Assembly: GCA_964496245.1 (NCBI GenBank)
Contig: CAZBZG010000125.1
Span: 1 to 12,632, forward strand
DNA length: 12,632 nt
Origin: CAZBZG01 sp964496245
GTDB lineage: Bacteria; Planctomycetota; SZUA-567
Direction: 5' to 3'
Within the stretch, counting starts at the first letter, position 1. Every line of letters begins with the position of its first letter. The notes below the pieces were generated by a model. That model searched no databases. It was not told where the DNA came from and worked only from the letters and a program-made list of their open reading frames with translations. Both the position numbers and the translations under genes were made by a program. Shown one piece after another: positions 6,880-12,632 of this stretch.

Positions 6880-7454
6880 TGGCCTATGAACGCGAATGCA
6901 AGATTCCGGTCGAGGACCATGCGCCCCTGGAAGCGCGCCTGTCCAAACTCCATGCCGAGCGCGTGGGACGGCATCACGAGCAGAACTGGGTGCTCGATAC
7001 CCCGCGGCAGGACCTGTACGCCAAGAAGATGCTCCTGCGGCTCCGCCGCCTCGACGACGCCTCAGCCGGCCTGCTCACGGTCAAGCGGCCCGCGCCCTCG
7101 GCTGCGTTCAAGGTCTACGAGGAGCTCGAGGTCGACGTGGACGACGCCGCGCGGGCGCGCGCCATGCTGGCGGCCCTGGGATATGAGGAACAGCGGTACT
7201 ACGAGAAGATGCGCACGCTCTGGCGACACGGCGGATGCCTGGTCGCCCTGGACCGGCTGCCCGAGCTCGGTGCTTTTGTGGAAGTGGAGGGGCCGGACGA
7301 TCCCGCCATTCGCCGGGTGCTGATCGACCTCGGGCTCGACCCGGCCGACCACGTGCCCGAGAACTATCTGACCCTGTTTGCGCAACACTGCGCTGCGAAC
7401 GACCGGCCGGCCGGCGACATGCGCTTTGCTGCCAGCGCCAAGGACCTCACATGA
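6879..7454 (+). CDS. CYTH-domain protein (class IV adenylate cyclase / triphosphatase type)
   Basis: This 191-residue protein carries the CYTH signature ExExK at the N-terminus (Glu4, Glu6, Lys8 in YERECK). It is followed by alternating charged strands such as LRLRR (53-57), LTVKRP (66-71), YEELEVDV (80-87), YEKMRTLW (108-115) and FVEVEG (133-138), which line the tunnel that binds triphosphate and metal ions. CYTH proteins include CyaB-type adenylate cyclases, thiamine triphosphatases and inorganic triphosphatases. The sequence alone does not decide between them. Being coupled to thiC (ATGA overlap at 7451-7454) makes a thiamine triphosphate or other triphosphate substrate worth testing. There is no strong Shine-Dalgarno; initiation is probably by coupling to the upstream stop. 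Confidence 0.8.
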   Translation: MAYERECKIPVEDHAPLEARLSKLHAERVGRHHEQNWVLDTPRQDLYAKKMLLRLRRLDDASAGLLTVKRPAPSAAFKVYEELEVDVDDAARARAMLAALGYEEQRYYEKMRTLWRHGGCLVALDRLPELGAFVEVEGPDDPAIRRVLIDLGLDPADHVPENYLTLFAQHCAANDRPAGDMRFAASAKDLT

Positions 7455-8725
7455 CCCTGATCGAATCTGCGAAGAACAAAGAGACGGATCCGCGCATGGA
7501 GCGGACCGCTGCCGTTGAGGGCGTCTCGCCCGCCCAGCTCCAGACCGCCATCGCCGACGGCACGGTGGTTCTCCCCTGGGCCCACGGACAGGACCTCGCC
7601 AGCCCCTGCGCCATCGGCGACGGCCTGCGCGTCAAGGTGAACGCCAACCTCGGGACCTCTCCCGACAAGAGCGAGTCCGACCTGGAGATCGCCAAGCTGG
7701 AGGCAGCTCTGGCCGCGGGCGCTCACGCCGTGATGGACCTCTCCACGGGCGGGGATCTTCACGCCATCCGGGAGCGCATCCGCGCGGCGTGCCCCGTTCC
7801 GCTGGGCACCGTGCCGGTCTACGAAGCCGGCCGCATGGCCATGGAACGGCAGCAGCCCTTTCACCGCATGAAGGCGAGCGAAATGCTCGACGCCGTCCGG
7901 CAGCACGTGGCCGACGGCGTGGACTTCGTGACCGTCCACTGCGGCATCACCCTGCGCGCCGTCGAACACCTCAAGGAGAAACAGCGTCTCTGCGGCGTGG
8001 TCAGCCGCGGGGGGTCGCTCCTCGCCCGCTGGATGGTCGCCAACGGCCAGGAGAACCCGCTTTTCAGCCGTTTCGACGAGGTCATCGACATCTGCCGCGA
8101 ACAGGACGTGACGCTTTCGCTCGGAGACGCCCTCCGTCCCGGCGCGCTCGGCGACGCGGGCGACGGCGCGCAGATGGACGAGCTCTACACGCTCGGACAG
8201 CTCGCGCGGCAGGCGCGCACCCGCGGCGTGCAGGTCATGATTGAGGGCCCCGGACACGTCCCCTTCGACCAGATCCCCGCGCAGGTCAAGATGGAGAAAG
8301 CGGCCTGCGACAACGCCCCCTTCTACGTTCTGGGCCCGCTCGTCACCGATGTGGCGCCAGGATATGATCACATCGTCTGCGCCATCGGCGGCACGCTCGC
8401 CGCCGCCTCGGGCGCCAATTTCCTCTGCTATGTGACACCCGCCGAACACCTGCGCCTGCCCGACGTGCAGGACGTGCACGACGGTGTGATCGCCACCCGC
8501 ATCGCCGCTCACGCGGCCGACGTTGCCAACCGCGTGCCGGGCGCCCGCGACTGGGACGACGCCATCAGCCGCGCTCGCAAGGCCCGTGACTGGGACCGCA
8601 TGCTCGAACTCGCCATCGACCCTTCCCTGGCGGCCGCCAGCCGCAGCCAGGCCAAGCCCCAGTCGGACGACGTCTGCTCGATGTGCGGCGAGTTCTGCGC
8701 GCTGCGCGGCGAAGACTACCTCTGA
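7451..8725 (+). CDS. thiC: ThiC, phosphomethylpyrimidine synthase
   Basis: This 424-residue protein converts aminoimidazole ribotide to HMP phosphate, the pyrimidine half of thiamine, using SAM and a 4Fe-4S cluster. Conserved ThiC segments are clear: VNANLGTSP (63-71), VMDLSTGGD (94-102), GTVPVYEA (119-126), VTVHCGIT (160-167), GVVSRGGS (182-189), SLGDALRPG (223-231), IEGPGHVP (264-271), APFYVLGPLVTD (289-300) and AIGG. It is the short type that lacks the long N-terminal domain of E. coli ThiC. The C-terminal cluster motif is CSMCGEFC (Cys409, 412, 416), i.e. CX2CX3C rather than the classical CX2CX4C. The anaerobic benzimidazole synthase BzaF is a ThiC paralogue and cannot be wholly excluded. 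It starts within the CYTH stop (ATGA), with AAGGA six bases upstream. Confidence 0.92.
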   Translation: MTLIESAKNKETDPRMERTAAVEGVSPAQLQTAIADGTVVLPWAHGQDLASPCAIGDGLRVKVNANLGTSPDKSESDLEIAKLEAALAAGAHAVMDLSTGGDLHAIRERIRAACPVPLGTVPVYEAGRMAMERQQPFHRMKASEMLDAVRQHVADGVDFVTVHCGITLRAVEHLKEKQRLCGVVSRGGSLLARWMVANGQENPLFSRFDEVIDICREQDVTLSLGDALRPGALGDAGDGAQMDELYTLGQLARQARTRGVQVMIEGPGHVPFDQIPAQVKMEKAACDNAPFYVLGPLVTDVAPGYDHIVCAIGGTLAAASGANFLCYVTPAEHLRLPDVQDVHDGVIATRIAAHAADVANRVPGARDWDDAISRARKARDWDRMLELAIDPSLAAASRSQAKPQSDDVCSMCGEFCALRGEDYL

Positions 8726-9056
8726 GTCCCGCTGTCGAAGGGAGCCCCATCGGCCCGGCTGTACGGAGTGTAGCCCGTGCTCCACCGGTCCCTCTGCCCA
8801 ATCCATCTGCCGTCTGCCGCATGTTTTGCGAAGGACTCCCTCCGCAAGCCGACAAAGATCCATGAACCCTTCGCGCGGCCTGAACTGTCAGCCCAACGCC
8901 CTCGGGCAGAAAGGCCCCGCGACGCGGCTCAAATGCGGCGATCCGCATCTTTTGTCGTAAAGGGACCGCCTGGAGACTCCGATAATCATAAGTGGTGACA
9001 CTCAGCAGAGAGGCCCGCACCGCGGCGCGATCCTACATGAGGAAAAGGGGCTGATC
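8726..9056. other. 331-bp intergenic stretch after thiC
   Basis: No convincing gene is visible here. The only long frame (8777-8998, plus) has no recognisable domain, an odd composition and no ribosome binding site, and I regard it as chance. The stretch holds a terminator-like hairpin at 8933-8953. A lone -10-like GATAAT at 8981-8986 could drive the next gene but has no good -35 at proper spacing. No tRNA or riboswitch core was recognised. Confidence 0.5.
8933..8953 (+). terminator. Probable intrinsic terminator downstream of thiC
   Basis: A perfect 6-bp stem ATGCGG (8933-8938) / CCGCAT (8943-8948) with loop CGAT is followed by C and four T. The T-run is short, so strength is uncertain. It lies about 210 bases after the thiC stop. 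Confidence 0.45.
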
Positions 9057-9386
9057 ATGCACGAACAGGAACGAAGACGCCAGGAACTGCTCGAACAGCT
9101 CGCCAAGCGCTTCCGCGATTCCGCCGACACCTTGAAAGGCGTCGCGCGCAGAATCAACGAGGCCTCGCAGCTCCACGAACAGACGGTACGTCGCATGGAC
9201 CGTGCGAACGGTCAGCTTCGCGACAGCGTGCAGGAAGGATCGGCCACCTTTACCTATCTCGAGTATCTCGAGTTCGCCAGTGCCGACGAATTCCGCAAGT
9301 TCAAAGAGCTTGACGCCATCACCTCCGAGGAGATCGAGAGCGTCGACTGGGGCGAACTGTGCACGCGCCTGACCCAGTCCGCCTGA
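9057..9386 (+). CDS. 109-residue coiled-coil protein, function unknown
   Basis: I do not recognise this family. The first two thirds (about residues 1-62) are helical and charged with heptad-like spacing (ELLEQLAKRFRDSADTLKGV, RRINEASQLHEQTVRRMDRA), suggesting a coiled coil or helical bundle. The last third is acidic, with clustered Glu/Asp and aromatics (FTYLEYLEFAS, EIESVDWGEL). There is no signal peptide, membrane segment or cysteine pair, so it is probably cytoplasmic. The ATG at 9057 is supported by GAGGAAAAGGGG a few bases upstream, and a strong intrinsic terminator follows the stop by 28 bases, so it looks like a complete single-gene unit. The shape would suit a small adaptor or a DNA- or protein-binding subunit, but that is speculation. 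Confidence 0.65.
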   Translation: MHEQERRRQELLEQLAKRFRDSADTLKGVARRINEASQLHEQTVRRMDRANGQLRDSVQEGSATFTYLEYLEFASADEFRKFKELDAITSEEIESVDWGELCTRLTQSA

Positions 9387-9413
9387 GCCGGTGTTTACTC
9401 TCCCTGCACCTTT

Positions 9414-9439
9414 AACCCACTCTCTTGGGTGGGTTTTTT
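9414..9439 (+). terminator. Strong intrinsic terminator after the coiled-coil gene
   Basis: A 7-bp perfect stem AACCCAC (9414-9420) / GTGGGTT (9429-9435) with an 8-base loop is followed by an unbroken run of T to 9439. This is a textbook Rho-independent terminator and isolates the 109-residue gene from the enolase-family gene. Confidence 0.85.
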
Positions 9440-9440
9440 G

Positions 9441-9470
9441 TTGCGCTCCCCTCCCCCGGGCCCATACCAT
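9441..9470 (+). promoter_or_regulatory. Possible promoter of the enolase-superfamily gene
   Basis: TTGCGC (9441-9446) and TACCAT (9465-9470) are separated by 18 bp. The same two hexamers occur 16 bp apart upstream of fabI. The match to consensus is modest, but a promoter is needed here because a terminator lies directly upstream. Confidence 0.3.
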
Positions 9471-9536
9471 GGGGGACGCGCAACGCCGACGGCCCCACAT
9501 CGTCTGTGCAACGCATACGCAACCGCAAGGAACCGC

Positions 9537-10943
9537 ATGTCCAAGCCCACGGATGTTCACACCACCGACGCGCGTTTGTACTTCCACCGCGTCGAAATGC
9601 GCGTGCCGCTCAAATTCGGCACCGCCGTCATGACGCACGTGACCTACGCCCGCGTAGCGCTCGAGGTCGCAGACGACACGGGCCGCCGGGCCACCGGGTG
9701 GGGGGAGACCCCCTTGAGCGTCGGGTGGGCATGGCCGAGCGCGTGTCCGTACGACGAACGCGAAGAGGCCCTAAAGGCCTTCTGCGTTGCGCTGACGACG
9801 GTCTATGCCGGCCTCGCGACCGCCGGACACCCCATCGAGCTGGGGCATGCATGCCTGACCGAGGCGCTCCCCGCAGCGCGCACGGCTTTCAACGAGGGGC
9901 GCAGCGAGCCCGTACCGCTGCTCGCTTCGCTCGTGTGTGCTTCAGCCTTCGATGTGGCGCTGCACGACGCCTATGGCCGCCTGCATGGCCTGCCGGTCTA
10001 CGACACATACGGCCCCGAACACATGAACACCGACCTCGCGGCCCTGCTCGCGCCCGCGGACGACGTCCGGGTCTCGTTTTCCGGCTTGTACCCGGCCGAC
10101 TTCCTCGCCTCTCCCCGGCACGACCGCCTGCCGGTCTGGCATCTCGTCGGCGGCCTGGACAAGCTGACCCCGGACGAGCGCGACGCGTCGGATCCGGACG
10201 ATGGGTATCCCGTCGCCCTGACCGAATGGATCGAGACCGACGGCCTTCGCTGCCTCAAGATCAAACTGCGGGGCAACGACGCTGCATGGGACTATCAGCG
10301 ATTGGTCCATGTCGGGCGCCTCGGGGAGCGGCGCGGAGTGAACTGGCTCTCGGCTGATTTCAACTGCACGGTCACGGATCCGGCCTACGTCACGGAGATC
10401 CTGGACAGACTCATGGCCGACGAACCACGCATCTACGGCATGCTGCTCTACGTGGAGCAGCCGTTTCCCTATGAGCTCACCGAGCATCCCATCGACGTGC
10501 ACCCCGTCAGCGCCCGCAAGCCCTTGTTTCTCGACGAGAGCGCGCACGACTGGGAGCACGTCCGCCTCGGCCGGTCGCTCGGCTGGACGGGCGTAGCGCT
10601 CAAAACCTGCAAGACCCAGACGGGGGCGCTTCTCAGTCTCTGCTGGGCCAAGGCCCACGGCATGACCCTCATGGTGCAGGACCTGACCAATGCCATGCTC
10701 GCCATGATCCCGCACGCACAGCTCGCCGCGCACGCGGGGACCATCATGGGTGTGGAGGCCAATGGCATGCAATTCCATCCGGCCGCCTCCACGCCCGAGG
10801 AGGCCGTACATCCCGGCCTCTACCGGCGGCGCGGCGGCCAACTCGACCTCTCTTCGGTGCGCGGCCCCGGATTCGGCTACCAACTGGAGTCCATCCAGCG
10901 GGACCTCCCCGAACCCGCCGCCGTTTCTTCAGCCGAGACTTGA
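9537..10943 (+). CDS. Mandelate racemase/muconate-lactonizing enzyme family protein (enolase superfamily)
   Basis: This is a 468-residue enolase-superfamily protein. The barrel residues expected for the MLE/dipeptide epimerase-like type are visible: KIK (Lys241, Lys243), metal ligands Asp274 in SADFN, Glu307 in YVEQPF and Asp333 in LDES, and Lys356 in ALKTCK on the opposite face. Such enzymes abstract the alpha-proton of a carboxylate and then racemise, epimerise, lactonise or dehydrate; the substrate cannot be told. It is longer than the usual 350-400 residues. Roughly 40 extra residues sit between the capping domain and the first barrel lysines (about 160-235), plus a C-terminal tail. ATG 9537 is chosen because AAGGA lies a few bases upstream; the frame is open back to 9429, but that part overlaps the terminator. 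Confidence 0.8.
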   Translation: MSKPTDVHTTDARLYFHRVEMRVPLKFGTAVMTHVTYARVALEVADDTGRRATGWGETPLSVGWAWPSACPYDEREEALKAFCVALTTVYAGLATAGHPIELGHACLTEALPAARTAFNEGRSEPVPLLASLVCASAFDVALHDAYGRLHGLPVYDTYGPEHMNTDLAALLAPADDVRVSFSGLYPADFLASPRHDRLPVWHLVGGLDKLTPDERDASDPDDGYPVALTEWIETDGLRCLKIKLRGNDAAWDYQRLVHVGRLGERRGVNWLSADFNCTVTDPAYVTEILDRLMADEPRIYGMLLYVEQPFPYELTEHPIDVHPVSARKPLFLDESAHDWEHVRLGRSLGWTGVALKTCKTQTGALLSLCWAKAHGMTLMVQDLTNAMLAMIPHAQLAAHAGTIMGVEANGMQFHPAASTPEEAVHPGLYRRRGGQLDLSSVRGPGFGYQLESIQRDLPEPAAVSSAET

Positions 10944-11011
10944 CAAGAAGCATGCGCTCCGGTATGCCACAGGAGAGAGCGAGGATCCCCGCTGCCCGGA
11001 AGGAAGACGCG

Positions 11012-11182
11012 ATGCCCAGGAAGAAACCCCGCAACACCAAGAAGGCCGAGCGCGAAGCGCAGGCCAAGGCCCGCCGAAAGGTCCGGCGGAAGATGAAGGC
11101 GCACCAGGAGGCCAAACAGGCCGGCCCCAAGTCCAAGGGCCGCTCCCATCCCCATCGGCGCAGTTCGGCCCTCCGCGGGTGA
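11012..11182 (+). CDS. Very basic 56-residue small protein
   Basis: This short gene encodes 56 residues, of which 11 are Lys, 11 Arg and only 3 acidic. It begins MPRKKPRNTKKAEREAQAK and has helix-forming Ala/Gln/Glu between the basic clusters. It has no hydrophobic segment. Such composition suits binding to nucleic acid (rRNA or DNA), but no family is recognised. AAGGAAG stands a few bases before the ATG. A TTG at 10940 in the same frame could extend it, but that overlaps the end of the enolase-family gene and lacks a better ribosome site. It lies 68 bases after that gene in the same direction and may share its transcript. GC-rich DNA readily gives Arg-rich chance frames, but the high Lys share speaks against pure artefact. 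Confidence 0.5.
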   Translation: MPRKKPRNTKKAEREAQAKARRKVRRKMKAHQEAKQAGPKSKGRSHPHRRSSALRG

Positions 11183-11225
11183 TCGGCTTTCTTCCAACAG
11201 ACCGAAACAGATCGAGGGGCACCAC

Positions 11226-12413
11226 TCAGCCCGTCACCCACCGCCGGTGGACGGCCAGGCGCTGCTCGTAGCGCGCCTGCGCACGGCTGAGCGTCTCCCC
11301 CGCCGGCCGCGGCAGGCGAAAACCGAACGTCGCCCCCTCGCCTTCGCCGGCGCTTTCCCCCCATGCCGTACCGCCCATGACACCGGCAAGTTTTTTGACG
11401 ATCGCCAGCCCAAGCATCATGCCGAGATCGTAGCCGGCCGGCACCTTGTCCGCATCAGTGGCGGGCTCGAACACCGCATCCGTTTCCTCGGGCCGAAAGC
11501 CGCCACCCGCACAGCTCACCGCGAGCACCACCGTCTCGTCCTCTTCCGTGACCGCTACGTGCACGGTCTCGCCTTCGGGGCACAGCGAGACCATGATGTG
11601 CAGAAGCGTGGTCAGACTCTCCAGCACCCGCGTCTCGTCGCAGTACAGCCTCAAGGATTCGGGGCAGTTAACCGTGATCCGTACCCCCTTCTGTTGGCCC
11701 ACAGGTCCGTACAGTTCGACCGCCTCGTCCACCACGCCCGACAGGTCCACCTCTGACGGACTGAGTTCCACGAGCCCCGCTTCGATCTTGCTCATGCTGA
11801 GGAGTTCATCGACCAGGCGGCCCAGTTCGGCCGCGCGCCGCAGGCATACCTCCTGGATGTCGCTCGGACTGACGAGGTCCTGGCCCAGAAGCGATACGTA
11901 CGTCGTGATGATGTTGATGGGGTTGCGGATGTCGTGCATGGCCACCCCCAGGAGCTTGGCTTGCTGTTCGAGCGCCTCCTGGAGACGCGCGTTGGCCTCC
12001 CGCAGTCGATCCTGGGTGCGCTTGAGCCGCGCGCCCGCTTGGACGCGTGCGACCAGCTCCGCCATCTTGAAAGGCTTGGTCACGTAGTCGTCGGCCGTGG
12101 CCTCGAAGCCTTCCACCATGTCGGCGGTCTTGTCCTTGGCCGTCAGCAGAATCACGTACGCCCCGCGCAGGGCAGGCTCTTGCCGGAGCGCCTTGAGGAA
12201 CTGCACCCCGTCCATCACGGGCATCATGATGTCCGAGACGACAACATCCGGCTCGATCTCACGCGCCCGATCAAGCCCCTCCTGCCCGTTCGCGCCCAGC
12301 TCCACCACCGCGCCGCGCTTCCGCAGATGGGCGGCCGCGATCCCGCGCAGGGCGGTGTCGTCGTCCACCAGAAGGACCTTGATGCCTTGGGCCTCCGCGC
12401 CATCGGACTCCAT
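11226..12413 (-). CDS. Receiver-HisKA-HATPase two-component protein with degenerate ATP site
   Basis: The protein has 395 residues. The N-terminal receiver (about 10-125) is complete, with acidic pocket VDDD (16-19), phospho-acceptor Asp61 in VVSDIMMPVMDG, Thr91 and Lys113 in VTKPF. A short coiled coil (about 130-155) joins it to a HisKA helix pair with His160 in MHDIRNPIN. The HATPase domain keeps its outline (VFEP, LGLAIVKKLAG), but the N-box region (262-281) has Thr268 and Ile273 where two Asn are expected. The G1 box DxGxG reads CAGGG, with Cys301 replacing Asp. ATP binding may thus be lost. It has no transmembrane segment, so is cytoplasmic. The start is ATG 12413, with AGGAG at 12422-12426 eight bases upstream; an in-frame ATG at 12482 has no such site. 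The partner protein is not in the window. Confidence 0.85.
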   Translation of the reverse strand: MESDGAEAQGIKVLLVDDDTALRGIAAAHLRKRGAVVELGANGQEGLDRAREIEPDVVVSDIMMPVMDGVQFLKALRQEPALRGAYVILLTAKDKTADMVEGFEATADDYVTKPFKMAELVARVQAGARLKRTQDRLREANARLQEALEQQAKLLGVAMHDIRNPINIITTYVSLLGQDLVSPSDIQEVCLRRAAELGRLVDELLSMSKIEAGLVELSPSEVDLSGVVDEAVELYGPVGQQKGVRITVNCPESLRLYCDETRVLESLTTLLHIMVSLCPEGETVHVAVTEEDETVVLAVSCAGGGFRPEETDAVFEPATDADKVPAGYDLGMMLGLAIVKKLAGVMGGTAWGESAGEGEGATFGFRLPRPAGETLSRAQARYEQRLAVHRRWVTG

Positions 12414-12421
12414 GGGCTTTG

Positions 12422-12426
12422 CTCCT
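12422..12426 (-). promoter_or_regulatory. Ribosome binding site that decides the two-component gene start
   Basis: On the minus strand AGGAG stands eight bases before ATG 12413. It supports the 395-residue product over the 418-residue product from the upstream ATG at 12482, whose extra 23 residues are low-complexity Ala/Pro/Glu and precede the receiver fold. Confidence 0.65.
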
Positions 12427-12551
12427 CTCGGGACGTTCGGCTCGGGCGCATTGTCGGCAGCCGGCTCAGAAACGCAAGCCAAATCCGCGCGCGCCTGCCA
12501 ACCCGCCCTCCCTTGGGCGCCGGCGCAGCTAACACTTTGAGCCGCAATCTA

Positions 12552-12580
12552 TTACCGCAGGCGTGCAAAGTGAATATTCT
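12552..12580 (+). promoter_or_regulatory. Possible promoter for a gene beyond the right edge
   Basis: TTACCG (12552-12557), a 17-bp spacer and TATTCT (12575-12580) lie in the AT-richer end of the window. Downstream, GAGGA (12618-12622) precedes an ATG at 12627, which is in frame to the window end but only two codons are visible. The arrangement suggests a divergent gene; nothing can be said of its product. Confidence 0.3.
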
Positions 12581-12632
12581 ATGGGGCCAAAGAACGGTTG
12601 GATTCTTACTAGTTGTTGAGGATTTGATGGAG

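Noticed and set aside
7364..8863. 499-codon open frame on the minus strand
   Set aside because: It is antisense to thiC, whose conserved motifs leave no doubt about the coding strand.
8981..8986. GATAAT as -10 box for the 109-residue gene
   Set aside because: The nearest plausible -35 (TTGTCG, 8952-8957) is 23 bp away, too far, so a promoter is not claimed.
8777..8998. 73-codon plus-strand open frame in the thiC downstream region
   Set aside because: It has no ribosome site and no domain, and it crosses the terminator-like hairpin.
9429..9536. Upstream extension of the enolase-family protein
   Set aside because: The extension overlaps the terminator stem and its translation is Pro/Arg-rich without family similarity; ATG 9537 has a ribosome site.

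Overview
The window is a GC-rich, gene-dense bacterial chromosome segment with no tRNA, rRNA, CRISPR or insertion sequence. The taxon cannot be fixed from the DNA alone. Separate oleA, oleB, oleC and oleD genes, a divergent FabI-type reductase, a short ThiC and an over-long enolase-superfamily protein would fit a high-GC member of the Planctomycetes/Verrucomicrobia (PVC) group, but that is a low-confidence inference from memory of protein families. Most starts carry good Shine-Dalgarno sequences, and several candidate promoters have a sigma70-like layout of TTGNNN, 16-18 bp, TANNNT.

Layout, left to right. Bases 1-372 (minus strand) hold the 5' end of a gene whose N-terminus resembles octanoyltransferase LipB, preceded by a small one-helix membrane protein gene with its own candidate promoter. 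Bases 373-629 are a divergent control region containing a perfect 21-bp tandem duplication just upstream of the candidate oleA promoter. Bases 630-5276 carry a complete, tightly packed oleABCD cluster. Here OleA joins two fatty acyl chains head to head, OleD reduces the beta-keto acid, OleC closes a beta-lactone, and OleB decarboxylates it to a long-chain internal cis-olefin. Converging on it (5327-6130, minus) is a FabI-like enoyl-ACP reductase, so acyl-chain synthesis and hydrocarbon synthesis sit side by side.

A 194-bp divergent promoter region then leads into a second plus-strand operon (6325-8725): an isochorismatase-family hydrolase, a CYTH-domain protein (class IV adenylate cyclase/thiamine-triphosphatase type) and ThiC. 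Their reading frames overlap by 1 and 4 bases, so translation is probably coupled. A terminator-like hairpin follows in a 331-bp intergenic stretch. Next come a 109-residue coiled-coil protein of unknown function with a strong intrinsic terminator, a 468-residue mandelate racemase/muconate-lactonizing-type protein, and a 56-residue extremely basic small protein.

At the right end (minus) is a two-component protein of unusual order, receiver then HisKA then HATPase. Its ATP-binding boxes have lost key Asn and Asp residues, so it may be a pseudokinase that still receives signals. The last ~90 bases are noticeably AT-richer and probably hold the promoter and start codon of a divergent gene beyond the edge.

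The most interesting points are the complete ole pathway with its duplicated upstream element, the degenerate kinase, and the coupled CYTH-thiC operon in which ThiC has a shortened cysteine spacing.
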